Source: Dokdonia sp. 4H-3-7-5
Lineage (GTDB): Bacteria; Bacteroidota; Bacteroidia; Flavobacteriales; Flavobacteriaceae
DNA: 64,000 bases
Direction of reading: 5' to 3'
Assembly (NCBI RefSeq): GCF_000212355.1
Contig: NC_015496.1
Location: 3,132,001-3,196,000 of the forward strand
Numbering within the stretch: position 1 is the first letter of the stretch; each line of letters begins with the position of its first letter. The notes under the pieces are model-generated. The model made no database searches, was not told the DNA's origin, and worked only from the letters and a program-made list of their open reading frames with translations. Positions 18,503 through 28,207 of this stretch are shown here, piece after piece. The position numbers and the translations under genes were made by a program.

Positions 18503-19897
18503 CTATCCTTTACCTACACTATAACAATCAAAACCAATTGATTTTAAATTATCAATATCTAAAATAGCTCTTCCATCAAAAACAAATGCAGGTTTCAACA
18601 TATCATTATATATGGAATTCCAATCGTAACTTTTAAATTCATCCCACTCCGTGCACACTGCAATCGCATGGGAATCTTTAAATGCTTCAGCTGGATTACT
18701 CACCACTGTAACCAATGATTTGTTTTCTGATTCAGATCTCGTATTTAAATAGTCTAAATCTGCATAGACCTTTTCTGATGGCACTTTAGGGTCGTATACG
18801 ACAACCTCCGCTTGCTCACTTAACAAATAATCTGCTACATATATAGCAGGAGATTCTCTTGTATCATTAGTATCTTTTTTAAAAGCCCAACCTAACAAGA
18901 CTATTTTTTTACCAGAAACTGTATTAAATAATGTTTCTACTATTTTCTTTGCAAATCTCCTTTTTTGATGATCATTCATAATAATGACCTGTTCCCAATA
19001 ATCTGCTACTTCATCAAGACCATAGGATTTTGCAATGTATACAAGATTTAATATATCTTTTTGAAAACAAGACCCACCAAACCCAACAGATGCTTTTAAA
19101 AATTTTGGACCTATCCTAGAGTCTGAACCAATTGCTCGTGCTACTTCATTAACATCTGCTTCAGTAACTTCACACAATTCCGACAAGGCATTTATAGACG
19201 ATACACGCTGTGCTAAGAATGCATTTGCAGTTAGTTTAGAAAGTTCAGAAGACCAAACATTAGTCGTCAAAATTCTTTCTGGAGTAAGCCAATTAGCATA
19301 GATATCTGTAAGTTTCTTTGCTGCAGCAATTCCTCTCTCTGTATTTTCTCGTCCTACTAGTACTCGATCAGCGTTTTGAAGATCCTCTATTGCTGTACCT
19401 TCTGCTAAAAATTCTGGATTTGAAAGAATATCAAATTGTACACCATTACCTGTGTTTTCTAAAATCCTCTTAAGTGCTTCAGCAGTCCTTACCGGTAAAG
19501 TTGACTTTTCAACAATTATTTTATTAGTTGTAGCAACTCTAGCAATTTGCCTTGCGCAAAGTTCAATAAATTTTAAATCTGCGGCCATTCCCTTACCTAC
19601 CCCATAAGTTTTTGTCGGAGTATTTACAGAAATAAATATCATATCTGCTTCGTCAATAGCTTTGTCTACTTCTGTAGAAAAGAATAAGTTTCTACCTCTA
19701 GCCTCACCTACTACTGCATCTAAACCTGGTTCATAAATTGGTAGCTTATTTAAATCCTCATCATTCCATGCAGCAATCCTTTCTTTATTAAGATCTACAA
19801 CAGTAACATTAATATGTGGACATTTTTGAGCTATGACTGACATTGTAGGACCTCCCACATAGCCAGCACCAATACAACAGATATTTTTTACAGACAT
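18503..19897 (-). CDS. ugd: UDP-glucose 6-dehydrogenase
   Basis: This 464-residue NAD-dependent nucleotide-sugar dehydrogenase begins with [21 protein letters not shown], which resembles the animal-type UGDH rather than the short bacterial form. It has the catalytic [11 protein letters not shown] motif with its Cys, and [14 protein letters not shown]. It oxidises UDP-glucose to UDP-glucuronate and so feeds the UDP-glucuronate 4-epimerase gene upstream and the UDP-xylose synthase gene downstream. A good promoter-like pair lies just upstream, so it may start an internal transcript running into wza and wzz. Confidence 0.94.
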   Translation of the reverse strand: MSVKNICCIGAGYVGGPTMSVIAQKCPHINVTVVDLNKERIAAWNDEDLNKLPIYEPGLDAVVGEARGRNLFFSTEVDKAIDEADMIFISVNTPTKTYGVGKGMAADLKFIELCARQIARVATTNKIIVEKSTLPVRTAEALKRILENTGNGVQFDILSNPEFLAEGTAIEDLQNADRVLVGRENTERGIAAAKKLTDIYANWLTPERILTTNVWSSELSKLTANAFLAQRVSSINALSELCEVTEADVNEVARAIGSDSRIGPKFLKASVGFGGSCFQKDILNLVYIAKSYGLDEVADYWEQVIIMNDHQKRRFAKKIVETLFNTVSGKKIVLLGWAFKKDTNDTRESPAIYVADYLLSEQAEVVVYDPKVPSEKVYADLDYLNTRSESENKSLVTVVSNPAEAFKDSHAIAVCTEWDEFKSYDWNSIYNDMLKPAFVFDGRAILDIDNLKSIGFDCYSVGKG

Positions 19898-19918
19898 TAT
19901 AAATTTTGTTTAAGCTCG

Positions 19919-19950
19919 CAAATATATAAATTAATGATACCATCACTCAA
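19919..19950 (-). promoter_or_regulatory. Bacteroidota-type promoter for ugd
   Basis: On the minus strand TTG (19950-19948) is followed after 21 nt by TATATTTG (19926-19919), which fits the TTG/TAnnTTTG consensus. The -7 box ends 21 nt before the ATG at 19897. It would allow ugd and the export genes to be expressed apart from the genes upstream. Confidence 0.55.
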
Positions 19951-20006
19951 AATATAAGGTAATAAATCAATTTACAGAATTAATTGAATAGTGAAGCTCT
20001 AAAATT

Positions 20007-21008
20007 TTAATAATAAGACCTGTACCAAGCTAGAAAAGCTGCAATTCCCTCTGCAACAGAGACGGATGGCGCATAGCCAAAATCATTTTGTAATGAGGAA
20101 ACATCTGCCCATGTTCTGTGTACATCGCCATCTTGCATAGGCATCATTTGCTTTATAGCAGTTATACCTAACTCCGATTCTAATACCGTAATAAAATCTA
20201 ACAGCTTGACCGGTTCACTATTCCCTATATTATAGATTGGTTTTTTAGTCCGCGAAGTACCAGTAATTACTGTTATTACCCCTTCTATGATATCTGATAT
20301 ATATGTAAAATCACGTGAGAGATTACCTTCGTTAAAAACTTTAATAGGTCTCTTATTTAATATAGCATCTGTAAATAAAAACATGGCCATATCAGGCCTT
20401 CCCCAAGGTCCGTAAACGGTAAAAAATCGTAGTCCTATAGTCTCTATATTAAATAGATGACTATACGTATGCGCCATTAACTCATTAGATTTTTTGGTCG
20501 CTGCATAAATACTTATAGGCTCATCTACAGACTGTTTTTCTGTAAAAGGGACCTCTTTACTATTACCGTAAACACTGCTACTACTAGCATAAACCAATTT
20601 TGAAACTTTACAATCTCTACAGCATTCCAAAATATTCAAGAAACCCACAATATTAGTATCTACATATACTTCTGGATTATCTATAGAGTACCGCACTCCT
20701 GCTTGAGCTGCGAGATTACAGACTTGATCAAATGAATTTCTTTTAAACAGTATAGGTAACCCTTCCCTATCTTGAAGATTTAATCTAATAAATAGGAAGT
20801 TGTCTTCTAGATTACTAGTAGAAAGTGTATTCCACTTTTCTGCCTGTTCCCTCACCACACCCAGCTCTTTAAGTCTATCAAACTTGAGTTGTGGGTCATA
20901 ATAATCATTTATATTATCGAGGCCTACCACAGTGTGACCCTCGCTCAATAAGCGTTTACAAAGATGATAGCCTATAAATCCAGCAGCGCCAGTAACAAGA
21001 ATTTTCAT
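20007..21008 (-). CDS. UDP-glucuronate 4-epimerase (CapI/LpsL-like)
   Basis: This 333-residue SDR has VTGAAGFIGYHLCKRL at the start and LDNINDYYDPQLKFDRL, typical of UDP-glucuronate 4-epimerases. The catalytic SSSVYG and Y-A-A-T-K segments follow, then FFTVYGPWGRPDMA. It interconverts UDP-GlcA and UDP-GalA. It lies 109 bp upstream of ugd, which makes its substrate. Length and motifs are normal. Confidence 0.92.
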   Translation of the reverse strand: MKILVTGAAGFIGYHLCKRLLSEGHTVVGLDNINDYYDPQLKFDRLKELGVVREQAEKWNTLSTSNLEDNFLFIRLNLQDREGLPILFKRNSFDQVCNLAAQAGVRYSIDNPEVYVDTNIVGFLNILECCRDCKVSKLVYASSSSVYGNSKEVPFTEKQSVDEPISIYAATKKSNELMAHTYSHLFNIETIGLRFFTVYGPWGRPDMAMFLFTDAILNKRPIKVFNEGNLSRDFTYISDIIEGVITVITGTSRTKKPIYNIGNSEPVKLLDFITVLESELGITAIKQMMPMQDGDVHRTWADVSSLQNDFGYAPSVSVAEGIAAFLAWYRSYY

Positions 21009-21015
21009 AAATCAA

Positions 21016-21819
21016 TTAGTGTGCTACGAAGTTAGGACTAAAAAGTGATTCTTTATTGTAGAATAGTCTCTTACTTGTATGCTCAACATAAACAGCTCCT
21101 CCTACTCCTTCACAAATAGCGTCTCCTGCTGCAGTATCCCATTCCATACAAGGCCCAAAACGAGGATACACATCTGCAGTTCCTTCTGCAACAAGACAAA
21201 ACTTGTACGCACTACCAGATGGTACTACTTCTGTATTTTTACCTGCATTCTGCAAGTCATTTACAAATTCCTGGGTTTTTAAATTTAAATGTGAGCGACT
21301 AGTGACTACTTTGACATGATTAAGGTTATTGTAGTTTTTAAGCTTTCGCGAAAGCGGGATTACCTTATTTATCAACGTTTCCCAAGAAATATCATCTTTT
21401 GGACCAACCAACTTATAACTAGCTCCATCATCAGATCCACCAGCATATATAGTTTTATGCACAGGGACATAAATCACACCAAAAACAGGTCTGTGACCTA
21501 CCACTAAAGCGATATTTACCGTAAACTCGCCGTTGCGTTTTACAAACTCCTTAGTACCATCTAGAGGATCTACCATCCAAAATTGATCCCATTTTGTACG
21601 AATTTCAAAAGGTATTTCACTTCCTTCCTCACTCAATATTGGAATCCCAGTTTGCTCGAGCTGAGTCACAATGGCTTCATGAGCTTTAAGATCTGCCTCA
21701 GTGAGTGGAAAATTATCTGATTTATGTGTAACATCAAAGTCACGACGATAAACATCCATAATAACTTCCCCTGCTTTTATTGCAGCTTGAATTGCGATAG
21801 TTTTCCAAGATTTATTCAT
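21016..21819 (-). CDS. cysQ: 3'(2'),5'-bisphosphate nucleotidase CysQ-like
   Basis: This 267-residue Mg-dependent phosphatase of the inositol-monophosphatase superfamily has LSEEGSE, the metal-binding WMVDPLDGTKEF motif and the later MEWDTAAGDAI motif. The family removes a phosphate from PAP/PAPS. It lies between the UDP-glucuronate epimerase gene and rfbD, overlapping rfbD by 4 bp, which suggests co-expression with surface-polymer genes, perhaps to clear PAP made by sulfotransferases. No sulfotransferase gene is visible here. It carries one exact genome palindrome (21342-21355), read as LSRK. Confidence 0.9.
   Translation of the reverse strand: MNKSWKTIAIQAAIKAGEVIMDVYRRDFDVTHKSDNFPLTEADLKAHEAIVTQLEQTGIPILSEEGSEIPFEIRTKWDQFWMVDPLDGTKEFVKRNGEFTVNIALVVGHRPVFGVIYVPVHKTIYAGGSDDGASYKLVGPKDDISWETLINKVIPLSRKLKNYNNLNHVKVVTSRSHLNLKTQEFVNDLQNAGKNTEVVPSGSAYKFCLVAEGTADVYPRFGPCMEWDTAAGDAICEGVGGAVYVEHTSKRLFYNKESLFSPNFVAH
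21342..21355. repeat. Palindrome GCTTTCGCGAAAGC, inside cysQ
   Basis: Exact 14-bp copy. The gene reads it as LSRK within PLSRKLKNY. Confidence 0.95.
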
Positions 21820-22709
21820 TTTAGTCTTTTGAGCATTTTTTGTAGCGAACTACTCCATTCTGGAGTATCAACTTTAAATTGCTTTTCAATCTTATGCGTG
21901 TCTAGCACACTATTTTTAGGTCGTTTTGTTTTGGTAGGAAATAAATCGCTTGTAACTGGAGTTATGAGCACATCGATTTGTGCGTGCTCAAAGATAGCTT
22001 TCGCAAAATCATACCAAGTAATACTTCCCTTATTAGAAAAATGATATACACCAAAACTATCTTCTTTCAATTCTCGTGCAACAGTTAAAATAGTATCTGC
22101 AAGGTCATTTGCCCAGGTAGGGCAACCCAACTGGTCATTGACAACAGAGAGCTGTCCCCTCTCTTCCCCTAATCGCAGCATTGTTTTTACAAAATTATGA
22201 CCGTACACACTGTAAACCCATGACGTACGAATAATAGCGTATTTTGTTATATTGGATGCCTCAATTAATTGTTCTCCGCCTAGTTTTGACGCACCATAAA
22301 CTGTTTGCGGATTAGGCTTATCACTTTCTACATATGCAGTGGATTTATCTCCATCAAAAACATAATCCGTAGATATATGAATTAGTGCACATTTTCGCTT
22401 TTTACACTCCTCGGCGAGATAACCCACAGCTGCTTCATTTATAAGGAAAGCTTGATCTTTATCGTCTTCGGCAGCATCTACGGCTGTATATGCAGCAGTA
22501 TTAATAACAACATCTGGTTGATGTTTATCTAGTACTATTGAGATATTATCACGAGAAGTTATATCAAGGTCCTTTCTAGAAAGAAATATATACTCAAAAT
22601 CAGCATGATGCTTAGACTGCTCTAGTAACGCCATCCCTAGCTGACCAAGAGCTCCAGTGACTACAATCTTTTTTAAAGTGACCTCTCTATTACTCGCAGT
22701 AACATTCAT
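21816..22709 (-). CDS. rfbD: dTDP-4-dehydrorhamnose reductase
   Basis: This roughly 297-residue SDR-like reductase performs the last step of dTDP-L-rhamnose synthesis. It shows VVTGALGQLGMALLE, STDYVFDGDKSTAY, Y-G-A-S-K and RTSWVYSVYGHNFVKTML, all typical. I chose the ATG at 22709, which overlaps the rfbC stop by one base (TGATG); a TTG one codon upstream is less likely. A near-copy of the genome palindrome (about 21957) encodes DFAKAIFE here. Confidence 0.93.
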   Translation of the reverse strand: MNVTASNREVTLKKIVVTGALGQLGMALLEQSKHHADFEYIFLSRKDLDITSRDNISIVLDKHQPDVVINTAAYTAVDAAEDDKDQAFLINEAAVGYLAEECKKRKCALIHISTDYVFDGDKSTAYVESDKPNPQTVYGASKLGGEQLIEASNITKYAIIRTSWVYSVYGHNFVKTMLRLGEERGQLSVVNDQLGCPTWANDLADTILTVARELKEDSFGVYHFSNKGSITWYDFAKAIFEHAQIDVLITPVTSDLFPTKTKRPKNSVLDTHKIEKQFKVDTPEWSSSLQKMLKRLK

Positions 22710-23263
22710 CAAAAAGAAATGTTTTTAAGTTCGCTGAGCATAGGGTTTTCTAAATCCTTAGGGGAAAGCAGAAATTCATGCTCGTTAAGCAACCAATCAA
22801 TCTTTAATGATACATCATTGTAAGCAAGTCCACGTTCACTTTTTTGATCATAAAACGCGTCACACTTATATGCAAAGATAGCAGTATCACTCAATGTAAT
22901 AAACCCATGCGCCATTCCTTTAGGTACAAAGAGCTGCTTTTTATTAGCACCTGAAAGTTCGATAGCAAAAGATTTTCCATAAGTAGGTTCTTCCTTACGA
23001 AGATCTACAACAACATCTAGCACCTTACCCTCAATTACTCTTACAAGTTTAGATTGCGCATGTTTTCCTATCTGAAAATGGAGTCCTCTTAGTACTCCGA
23101 AAGATGATTTAGACTGATTATCTTGAACAAACAATGGGGAAAAACCCGCGAACCTTTCAAAAGCTTCTGAATTATACGATTCATAAAAATATCCTCGGTC
23201 ATCTTCAAATACCTTTGGAGTGCATATAATTAAATCTTTGAATACTGTTTTTTGAAATTCCAC
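22709..23263 (-). CDS. rfbC: dTDP-4-dehydrorhamnose 3,5-epimerase
   Basis: This 184-residue RmlC cupin has FEDDRGYFYESYN, the catalytic RGLHFQ (with His), KLVRVIEGKVLDVVVDLR and VPKGMAHGFI. It epimerises C3 and C5 of dTDP-4-keto-6-deoxyglucose. It is joined to rfbA by one shared base and to rfbD the same way, so the set is very probably co-translated. Confidence 0.95.
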   Translation of the reverse strand: MEFQKTVFKDLIICTPKVFEDDRGYFYESYNSEAFERFAGFSPLFVQDNQSKSSFGVLRGLHFQIGKHAQSKLVRVIEGKVLDVVVDLRKEEPTYGKSFAIELSGANKKQLFVPKGMAHGFITLSDTAIFAYKCDAFYDQKSERGLAYNDVSLKIDWLLNEHEFLLSPKDLENPMLSELKNISF

Positions 23264-24117
23264 TATAGTGTATTTATATATTGTGCATAAGCACCTTTAC
23301 CATACCTTGATGCACTTGCCTTAAGTGCTTCGTATGATATCCAATTCATTTTGTAAGCAATTTCTTCAAGACATGCTATCATTGTACTTTGATTGCGCTG
23401 TATCACTCTTATAAATTCTGTTGCATCATCTAGCGCGTCTACTGTACCTGTATCAAACCAAGACATACCTCTACTCATGATACCTACTGAAAGTTTTTTC
23501 TTCTCGAGATATTCTTGATTAATTGTAGTAATTTCTAACTCTCCGCGTTCTGACGGTTTTATTTTCTTTGCAATCCCCACTACCTCGTTATCATAGAAAT
23601 AAATTCCAGGAACTGCGTAATTAGATTTTGGTGTACTAGGCTTTTCCTCAATGCTTGTTGCTTTCATTTCCTTATCAAAAGCCACAACACCAAATCGTTC
23701 TGGATCTCTAACAGGATAAGCAAAAATAGCCGCACCATCTACATCATTCTTACTTTGCAATAACTGACTAAGACCATTACCGTAAAAGATGTTATCTCCT
23801 AATACTAAGGCAACTTTATCAGTCCCTATAAACGATTCGCCTATTATGAATGCATCTGCAAGCCCGTTAGGTGATTCTTGCACTTCATAAGAAAACAAAC
23901 AACCTAAAGAGCTACCATCACCAAGTAAACGCTCAAAAAGGTGTCTATCTTCAGGTGTAGTTATTATCAATATCTCTCTTATACCCGCAAGCATTAATAC
24001 AGAGATAGGATAGAAAATCATAGGTTTATCATACACGGGTAACAACTGCTTACTTACCGCTATGGTAAGTGGTGATAAACGCGTGCCCGAGCCGCCTGCA
24101 AGTACAATACCTTTCAT
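23263..24117 (-). CDS. rfbA: Glucose-1-phosphate thymidylyltransferase
   Basis: This 284-residue RmlA has [16 protein letters not shown] at the start, [27 protein letters not shown], and [17 protein letters not shown] near the end. It makes dTDP-glucose from dTTP and glucose-1-phosphate, opening the rhamnose pathway. Its start base is shared with the rfbB stop. Length and motifs are standard. Confidence 0.96.
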   Translation of the reverse strand: MKGIVLAGGSGTRLSPLTIAVSKQLLPVYDKPMIFYPISVLMLAGIREILIITTPEDRHLFERLLGDGSSLGCLFSYEVQESPNGLADAFIIGESFIGTDKVALVLGDNIFYGNGLSQLLQSKNDVDGAAIFAYPVRDPERFGVVAFDKEMKATSIEEKPSTPKSNYAVPGIYFYDNEVVGIAKKIKPSERGELEITTINQEYLEKKKLSVGIMSRGMSWFDTGTVDALDDATEFIRVIQRNQSTMIACLEEIAYKMNWISYEALKASASRYGKGAYAQYINTL

Positions 24118-25160
24118 TATGAGTACATTTTCTTATAATATTCTTGGTAAGCTCCAGAAGTTACATTTTTGAGCCACTGATTATTTTCAAGATACCAATT
24201 TACAGTAAGTTCTAAACCTTCCTCAAAAGTAACAGATGGTTTCCAACCAAGTTCTTTTTCAATTTTTGTTGCATCTATTGCATACCTCTTATCATGACCC
24301 GGACGGTCTTTCGCGTAAGTTATAAGTGATTTTGAAGAATCCCGCTTTCGCGAAAGCTTATCATCCATTATATCACACAATAGCTTTACTAAGTCAATAT
24401 TTTTCCACTCATTAAAACCGCCAATGTTATAGGTTTCCTTTAATATACCTTTTTCAAATATAAGTGCTATTGCAGCCGCATGATCCTTCACAAATAACCA
24501 ATCTCTCGTATAATTACCATCACCATAAACAGGCAAAGATGTACCCTCGATAATATTATTGATAAATAAAGGAATTAATTTTTCTGGAAATTGGTTAGGA
24601 CCATAATTATTAGAGCAATTGCTAATAATATATGGCAAACCATAGGTCTCCCCATAAGCTCTTACAAAATGATCTGAACTTGCCTTCGAGGCTGCATAGG
24701 GCGAATTTGGATCATAAGAAGTAGTTTCAGTGAAGAGTCCGCTTTCACCTAGTGAACCGTAGACTTCGTCTGTACTGATATGGTAGAAAAGTTTTGAAGA
24801 GTAATCTTCTTTCCAAATACTTCTTGCTGCGTTAAGAAGATTAAGTGTACCAATAATATTAGTCTGTACAAATGCTAAAGGATCTTTTATACTTCTATCA
24901 ACATGTGATTCTGCCGCTAGATGGATTATTTTATCAAATTGGTAACTAGAAAACAGATTCATCAAAAAAGGGGCATCATTGATATCCCCTTTTATAAATG
25001 TATAATTGCTAGACGCTTCTACATCGGAAAGGTTCTCTAGGTTTCCAGCATAAGTAAGAATATCAAGATTGTAAATATGACTTTTAGGAAAAACTTCTAA
25101 AAATAGTCTCACCACGTGAGACCCTATAAAACCTGCTCCACCTGTAATAAGAATGTTCAT
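24117..25160 (-). CDS. rfbB: dTDP-glucose 4,6-dehydratase
   Basis: This 347-residue RmlB has [40 protein letters not shown] and [15 protein letters not shown]. It turns dTDP-glucose into the 4-keto-6-deoxy form. Residues around 270 contain LSRKRDS, encoded by an exact genome palindrome (24344-24357). A degenerate copy lies 38 bp away at 24306-24319. It is joined to the dehydrogenase gene at 25160 by one shared base. Confidence 0.96.
   Translation of the reverse strand: MNILITGGAGFIGSHVVRLFLEVFPKSHIYNLDILTYAGNLENLSDVEASSNYTFIKGDINDAPFLMNLFSSYQFDKIIHLAAESHVDRSIKDPLAFVQTNIIGTLNLLNAARSIWKEDYSSKLFYHISTDEVYGSLGESGLFTETTSYDPNSPYAASKASSDHFVRAYGETYGLPYIISNCSNNYGPNQFPEKLIPLFINNIIEGTSLPVYGDGNYTRDWLFVKDHAAAIALIFEKGILKETYNIGGFNEWKNIDLVKLLCDIMDDKLSRKRDSSKSLITYAKDRPGHDKRYAIDATKIEKELGWKPSVTFEEGLELTVNWYLENNQWLKNVTSGAYQEYYKKMYS
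24344..24357. repeat. Palindrome GCTTTCGCGAAAGC, inside rfbB
   Basis: Exact 14-bp copy read as LSRK, in a loop region where RmlB enzymes vary. A copy with three mismatches lies at 24306-24319. Confidence 0.95.
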
Positions 25161-26440
25161 TACAGCTTAGCATCTGCTTTATTACCTAACACCCCTTTTA
25201 CGTCATAAACTACAGATTTATCATTCTTAAGAGAATTTAAATCTAAAGAAGCAAATTCTTTATGCGCCACAGCTTGTACGATAGCATCATATTTTTGGTT
25301 TGGAACTTCTGTAAGAGCATCTAGTCCGTATTCATGGTCTACTTCGGCAGCATTTACCCATGGATCATAAATGGTTACATTAACCCCAAATTCTTTCAAA
25401 TGCCTAATAACGTCTGTAACTTTCGTGTTACGTACATCTGGACAATTCTCCTTAAAAGTAATTCCAAGAATCAATAACTCAGACCCTTTTACTTTGATAT
25501 CGTTTTTAAGCATAAGCTTTACCACCTCCGAAGCTACATATGCCCCCATACTATCATTAAGACGTCTACCTGCTAAAATAATTTCTGGATGATATCCTAA
25601 TTCTTGTGCTTTCTGTGCTAGATAATATGGGTCTACACCTATACAATGTCCTCCTACTAGGCCAGGTTTAAATGGTAAAAAATTCCACTTTGTACCTGCT
25701 GCTTCTAGGACATCATGAGTATTAATACCCATCAAATTAAAAATCTTAGCTAGTTCATTTACAAAAGCAATATTGATATCACGTTGTGAGTTTTCTATAA
25801 CTTTAGAAGCTTCTGCTACTTTAATAGTTGGAGCTAGATGCGTTCCTGCGGTAATGATAGAGCTATATAAATCATCTACTTTCTTTCCTATTTCTGGAGT
25901 ACTTCCAGAGGTTACTTTTAAAATTTTTTCGACAGTGTGTTCTTTATCTCCTGGATTGATACGTTCTGGAGAATAGCCTACAAAGAAGTCTACATTAAAC
26001 TTAAGTCCGCTTACACGTTCCAAAACAGGCACACATTCATCTTCTGTTACACCAGGATAAACAGTGCTCTCGTAAACTACGATATCACCTTTCTTTAAAA
26101 CCTTACCTACAGTCTCACTACTTTTATATAAAGGGGTAAGAACAGGTCTGTTATTTTTATCAACCGGAGTCGGAACGGTTACTATATAATAATTACAATC
26201 TTCAATATCCTTACTATCTGCACTACATAACAAACCGTTTAAGTCATTATTATCAGTTTTAAGAACGCTTTGTAACACTTCGTCAGCAACCTCTAATGTA
26301 CTATCTGTGCCTGATTGAAGTTCAGCAATACGTTTTTTGTTGATATCAAATCCTACCGTATTGTACTTAGTCCCAAATAACCTAGCCAGTGGTAATCCAA
26401 CATAACCTAATCCAATAACTCCTACCTTTATTTTTGTCAT
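25160..26440 (-). CDS. Nucleotide-sugar dehydrogenase, WbpO/TviB type
   Basis: This 426-residue UDP-sugar dehydrogenase has [30 protein letters not shown], and the catalytic [20 protein letters not shown] with its Cys. This is the pattern of WbpO/TviB enzymes, which oxidise UDP-GalNAc or UDP-GlcNAc to the uronic acid. The epimerase gene just upstream (26478-27476) is WbpP/TviC-like, so UDP-GalNAcA is the likely product. The 37-bp gap between them carries an exact genome palindrome. Confidence 0.9.
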   Translation of the reverse strand: MTKIKVGVIGLGYVGLPLARLFGTKYNTVGFDINKKRIAELQSGTDSTLEVADEVLQSVLKTDNNDLNGLLCSADSKDIEDCNYYIVTVPTPVDKNNRPVLTPLYKSSETVGKVLKKGDIVVYESTVYPGVTEDECVPVLERVSGLKFNVDFFVGYSPERINPGDKEHTVEKILKVTSGSTPEIGKKVDDLYSSIITAGTHLAPTIKVAEASKVIENSQRDINIAFVNELAKIFNLMGINTHDVLEAAGTKWNFLPFKPGLVGGHCIGVDPYYLAQKAQELGYHPEIILAGRRLNDSMGAYVASEVVKLMLKNDIKVKGSELLILGITFKENCPDVRNTKVTDVIRHLKEFGVNVTIYDPWVNAAEVDHEYGLDALTEVPNQKYDAIVQAVAHKEFASLDLNSLKNDKSVVYDVKGVLGNKADAKL

Positions 26441-26455
26441 ATCTATATTTTTTAT

Positions 26456-26469
26456 GCTTTCGCGAAAGC
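26456..26469. repeat. Palindrome GCTTTCGCGAAAGC, between wbpP-like and wbpO-like genes
   Basis: Exact 14-bp copy in the short intergenic gap inside the operon. Confidence 0.95.
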
Positions 26470-26477
26470 AAAAAACT

Positions 26478-27476
26478 CTATTTTAAATTTTTCCAGTACC
26501 ATGCCATTGCTTCTTTGAGTCCGTCTTTAATACTGAATTGTGGGTCGTACCCTACTCTACTTCTTGCGCGATCAATACTCGCTAGGCTATGTGGAACATC
26601 CCCAGCTCTTTTTGGTCCAAATTTTATTTCAACATCCGCAATTTCACTATCAAACTGACTTAATTCAGTTTTTAGTATCGCAACAAGTTCGTTTAAATCA
26701 GTTCTTTCTCCGTAAGCAACATTGTATACAGTATTCATTGCTTCCTCATTCTCGGTAAGCATAGCACGAATATTCATTTGAATAACATTGTCAATATACG
26801 TGAAATCACGAGAAAATGTACCATCACCGTTCATCACTGGCGATTCATGGTCCATTAATAATTTTGTAAATTTTGGAATAACAGCGGCATACGCCCCATT
26901 GGGATCTTGCTTACGACCAAAAACATTAAAATATCGCAAACCTATACAATCCAATCCATATGTTTTATGAAATACATCTGCATATAATTCATTTACATAT
27001 TTTGTAATTGCATATGGTGATAATGGCTTCCCAATAATATCTTCTTGCTTTGGTAATCCTTGAGAATCACCATAAGTAGAGGAACTCGCAGCATACACAA
27101 AGCGCTTCACCCCCTTGTCTTTAGACGCTATAAGCATGTTCAAAAAACCTCCCACATTTACTTCATTACTTGTTGCAGGATCTTGAATAGATCTAGGTAC
27201 CGATCCTAGTGCAGCTTGATGAAGAACATAGTCACAATTAGAAACACCGCTCTTACATACGTTGATATCTCTAATATCTCCTTCTATAAAGGTAAAGTTA
27301 GGATTTGACATAATAGCATCAAGATTATGCTTGTGACCCGTAGCTAGATTGTCTAAACAAGTTACTATTGCTCCATGCTCAATCAATACCTCACAAATAT
27401 TCGAACCTATAAATCCAGCTCCTCCCGTTACTAATACTTTTTTTCCCTCGACTTGATTATATAAATTGTCATTCAT
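26478..27476 (-). CDS. UDP-N-acetylglucosamine 4-epimerase, WbpP/TviC type
   Basis: The ATG at 27476 ([13 protein letters not shown]) is the likely start; a TTG six codons upstream overlaps a promoter-like box. The roughly 332-residue SDR has [49 protein letters not shown] and Y-A-I-T-K, typical of WbpP/TviC C4 epimerases acting on N-acetylated UDP-hexoses. It is the first gene of the long minus-strand polysaccharide locus and pairs with the dehydrogenase gene downstream. Confidence 0.92.
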   Translation of the reverse strand: MNDNLYNQVEGKKVLVTGGAGFIGSNICEVLIEHGAIVTCLDNLATGHKHNLDAIMSNPNFTFIEGDIRDINVCKSGVSNCDYVLHQAALGSVPRSIQDPATSNEVNVGGFLNMLIASKDKGVKRFVYAASSSTYGDSQGLPKQEDIIGKPLSPYAITKYVNELYADVFHKTYGLDCIGLRYFNVFGRKQDPNGAYAAVIPKFTKLLMDHESPVMNGDGTFSRDFTYIDNVIQMNIRAMLTENEEAMNTVYNVAYGERTDLNELVAILKTELSQFDSEIADVEIKFGPKRAGDVPHSLASIDRARSRVGYDPQFSIKDGLKEAMAWYWKNLK

Positions 27477-27491
27477 AAAATTAATTTTGAG

Positions 27492-27499
27492 CAAATATA
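27492..27499 (-). promoter_or_regulatory. Probable -7 promoter box of the polysaccharide operon
   Basis: TATATTTG on the minus strand matches TAnnTTTG and ends 15 nt before the chosen ATG of the first gene. No TTG box is found at the usual distance, so this is a half-supported promoter. Confidence 0.4.
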
Positions 27500-27544
27500 A
27501 AGTATTTTGACTGTCTAGAGAACTATGTCTATTTTACGATAATC

Positions 27545-27572
27545 TTAGTATAATGGGTTAAACTTATACTAA
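27545..27572. promoter_or_regulatory. Inverted repeat in the dps/polysaccharide divergent region
   Basis: TTAGTATAA (27545-27553) and TTATACTAA (27564-27572) are exact reverse complements, 10 nt apart, about 70 bp upstream of dps and 70 bp upstream of the divergent epimerase gene. The arm-to-arm distance suits a dimeric repressor on one DNA face. It may be an operator for dps, but no known box is matched. Confidence 0.4.
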
Positions 27573-27639
27573 ACCAACTCTAATTTTAACACTAATGAAC
27601 ACTACTTCGTAGTTTTACATAAAACAAAAAAAAAGAACT

Positions 27640-28131
27640 ATGAATTACCTAAACTTAGATAAAGAAAAAACTAATCATACTGTAAACGAGCTTAACACAC
27701 TATTAGCCGAATACCACGTGTACTATCAAAAGCTTCGTAACTTTCATTGGAATATTTCAGGAGTTAATTTCTTTGATTTACATATTAAATTTGAAGAATT
27801 ATATGACGACGCCAAGTTGAAAATTGACGAAATCGCAGAGCGAATTCTTACACTACGTTTTGCACCTACTAGTAATCTTTCTGACTACTTAGAAAAATCA
27901 AGCATCAAAGAGGCAAAATCAGATTTATCAGATAGAGATATGGTCGATAACATTCTTGAAGATCATGGAATTATTTTAAAACAACTAAGTGCTGTTGTGA
28001 AGAAAGCAGATGAGGCTGGTGACGAGGGGACTATTGACCTCATTGGAGCATATATACGTGAATTAGAAAAAACAAGCTGGATGCTGGATGCATGGAGAAA
28101 GAAAACAGCAGGAACATACACTGAAGCATAA
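27640..28131 (+). CDS. dps: Dps family DNA-binding ferritin
   Basis: This 163-residue four-helix ferritin-like protein keeps the Dps inter-subunit ferroxidase residues: YYQKLRNFHWNISG with the His, then FFDLHIKFEELYDD with the Asp and Glu residues. It ends in a helix with SWMLDAWRK. Dps 12-mers store iron and protect DNA from peroxide. It is a single gene, divergent from the polysaccharide locus, with its own terminator at 28151-28188 and an inverted repeat upstream that may bind a stress regulator. Confidence 0.95.
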   Translation: MNYLNLDKEKTNHTVNELNTLLAEYHVYYQKLRNFHWNISGVNFFDLHIKFEELYDDAKLKIDEIAERILTLRFAPTSNLSDYLEKSSIKEAKSDLSDRDMVDNILEDHGIILKQLSAVVKKADEAGDEGTIDLIGAYIRELEKTSWMLDAWRKKTAGTYTEA

Positions 28132-28150
28132 GTTTAACACATATGTTACT

Positions 28151-28188
28151 AAAAAGGCTCAATTACTATTTTGTAATTGAGCCTTTTT
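28151..28188 (+). terminator. Terminator after dps (bidirectional)
   Basis: Stem of 16 bp (28151-28166 with 28173-28188) with a 6-nt loop, flanked by A and T runs on both sides. It can also serve the minus-strand acyltransferase gene that ends at 28208. Confidence 0.9.
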
Positions 28189-28207
28189 TACGTCTGTAAC
28201 AATTCTT

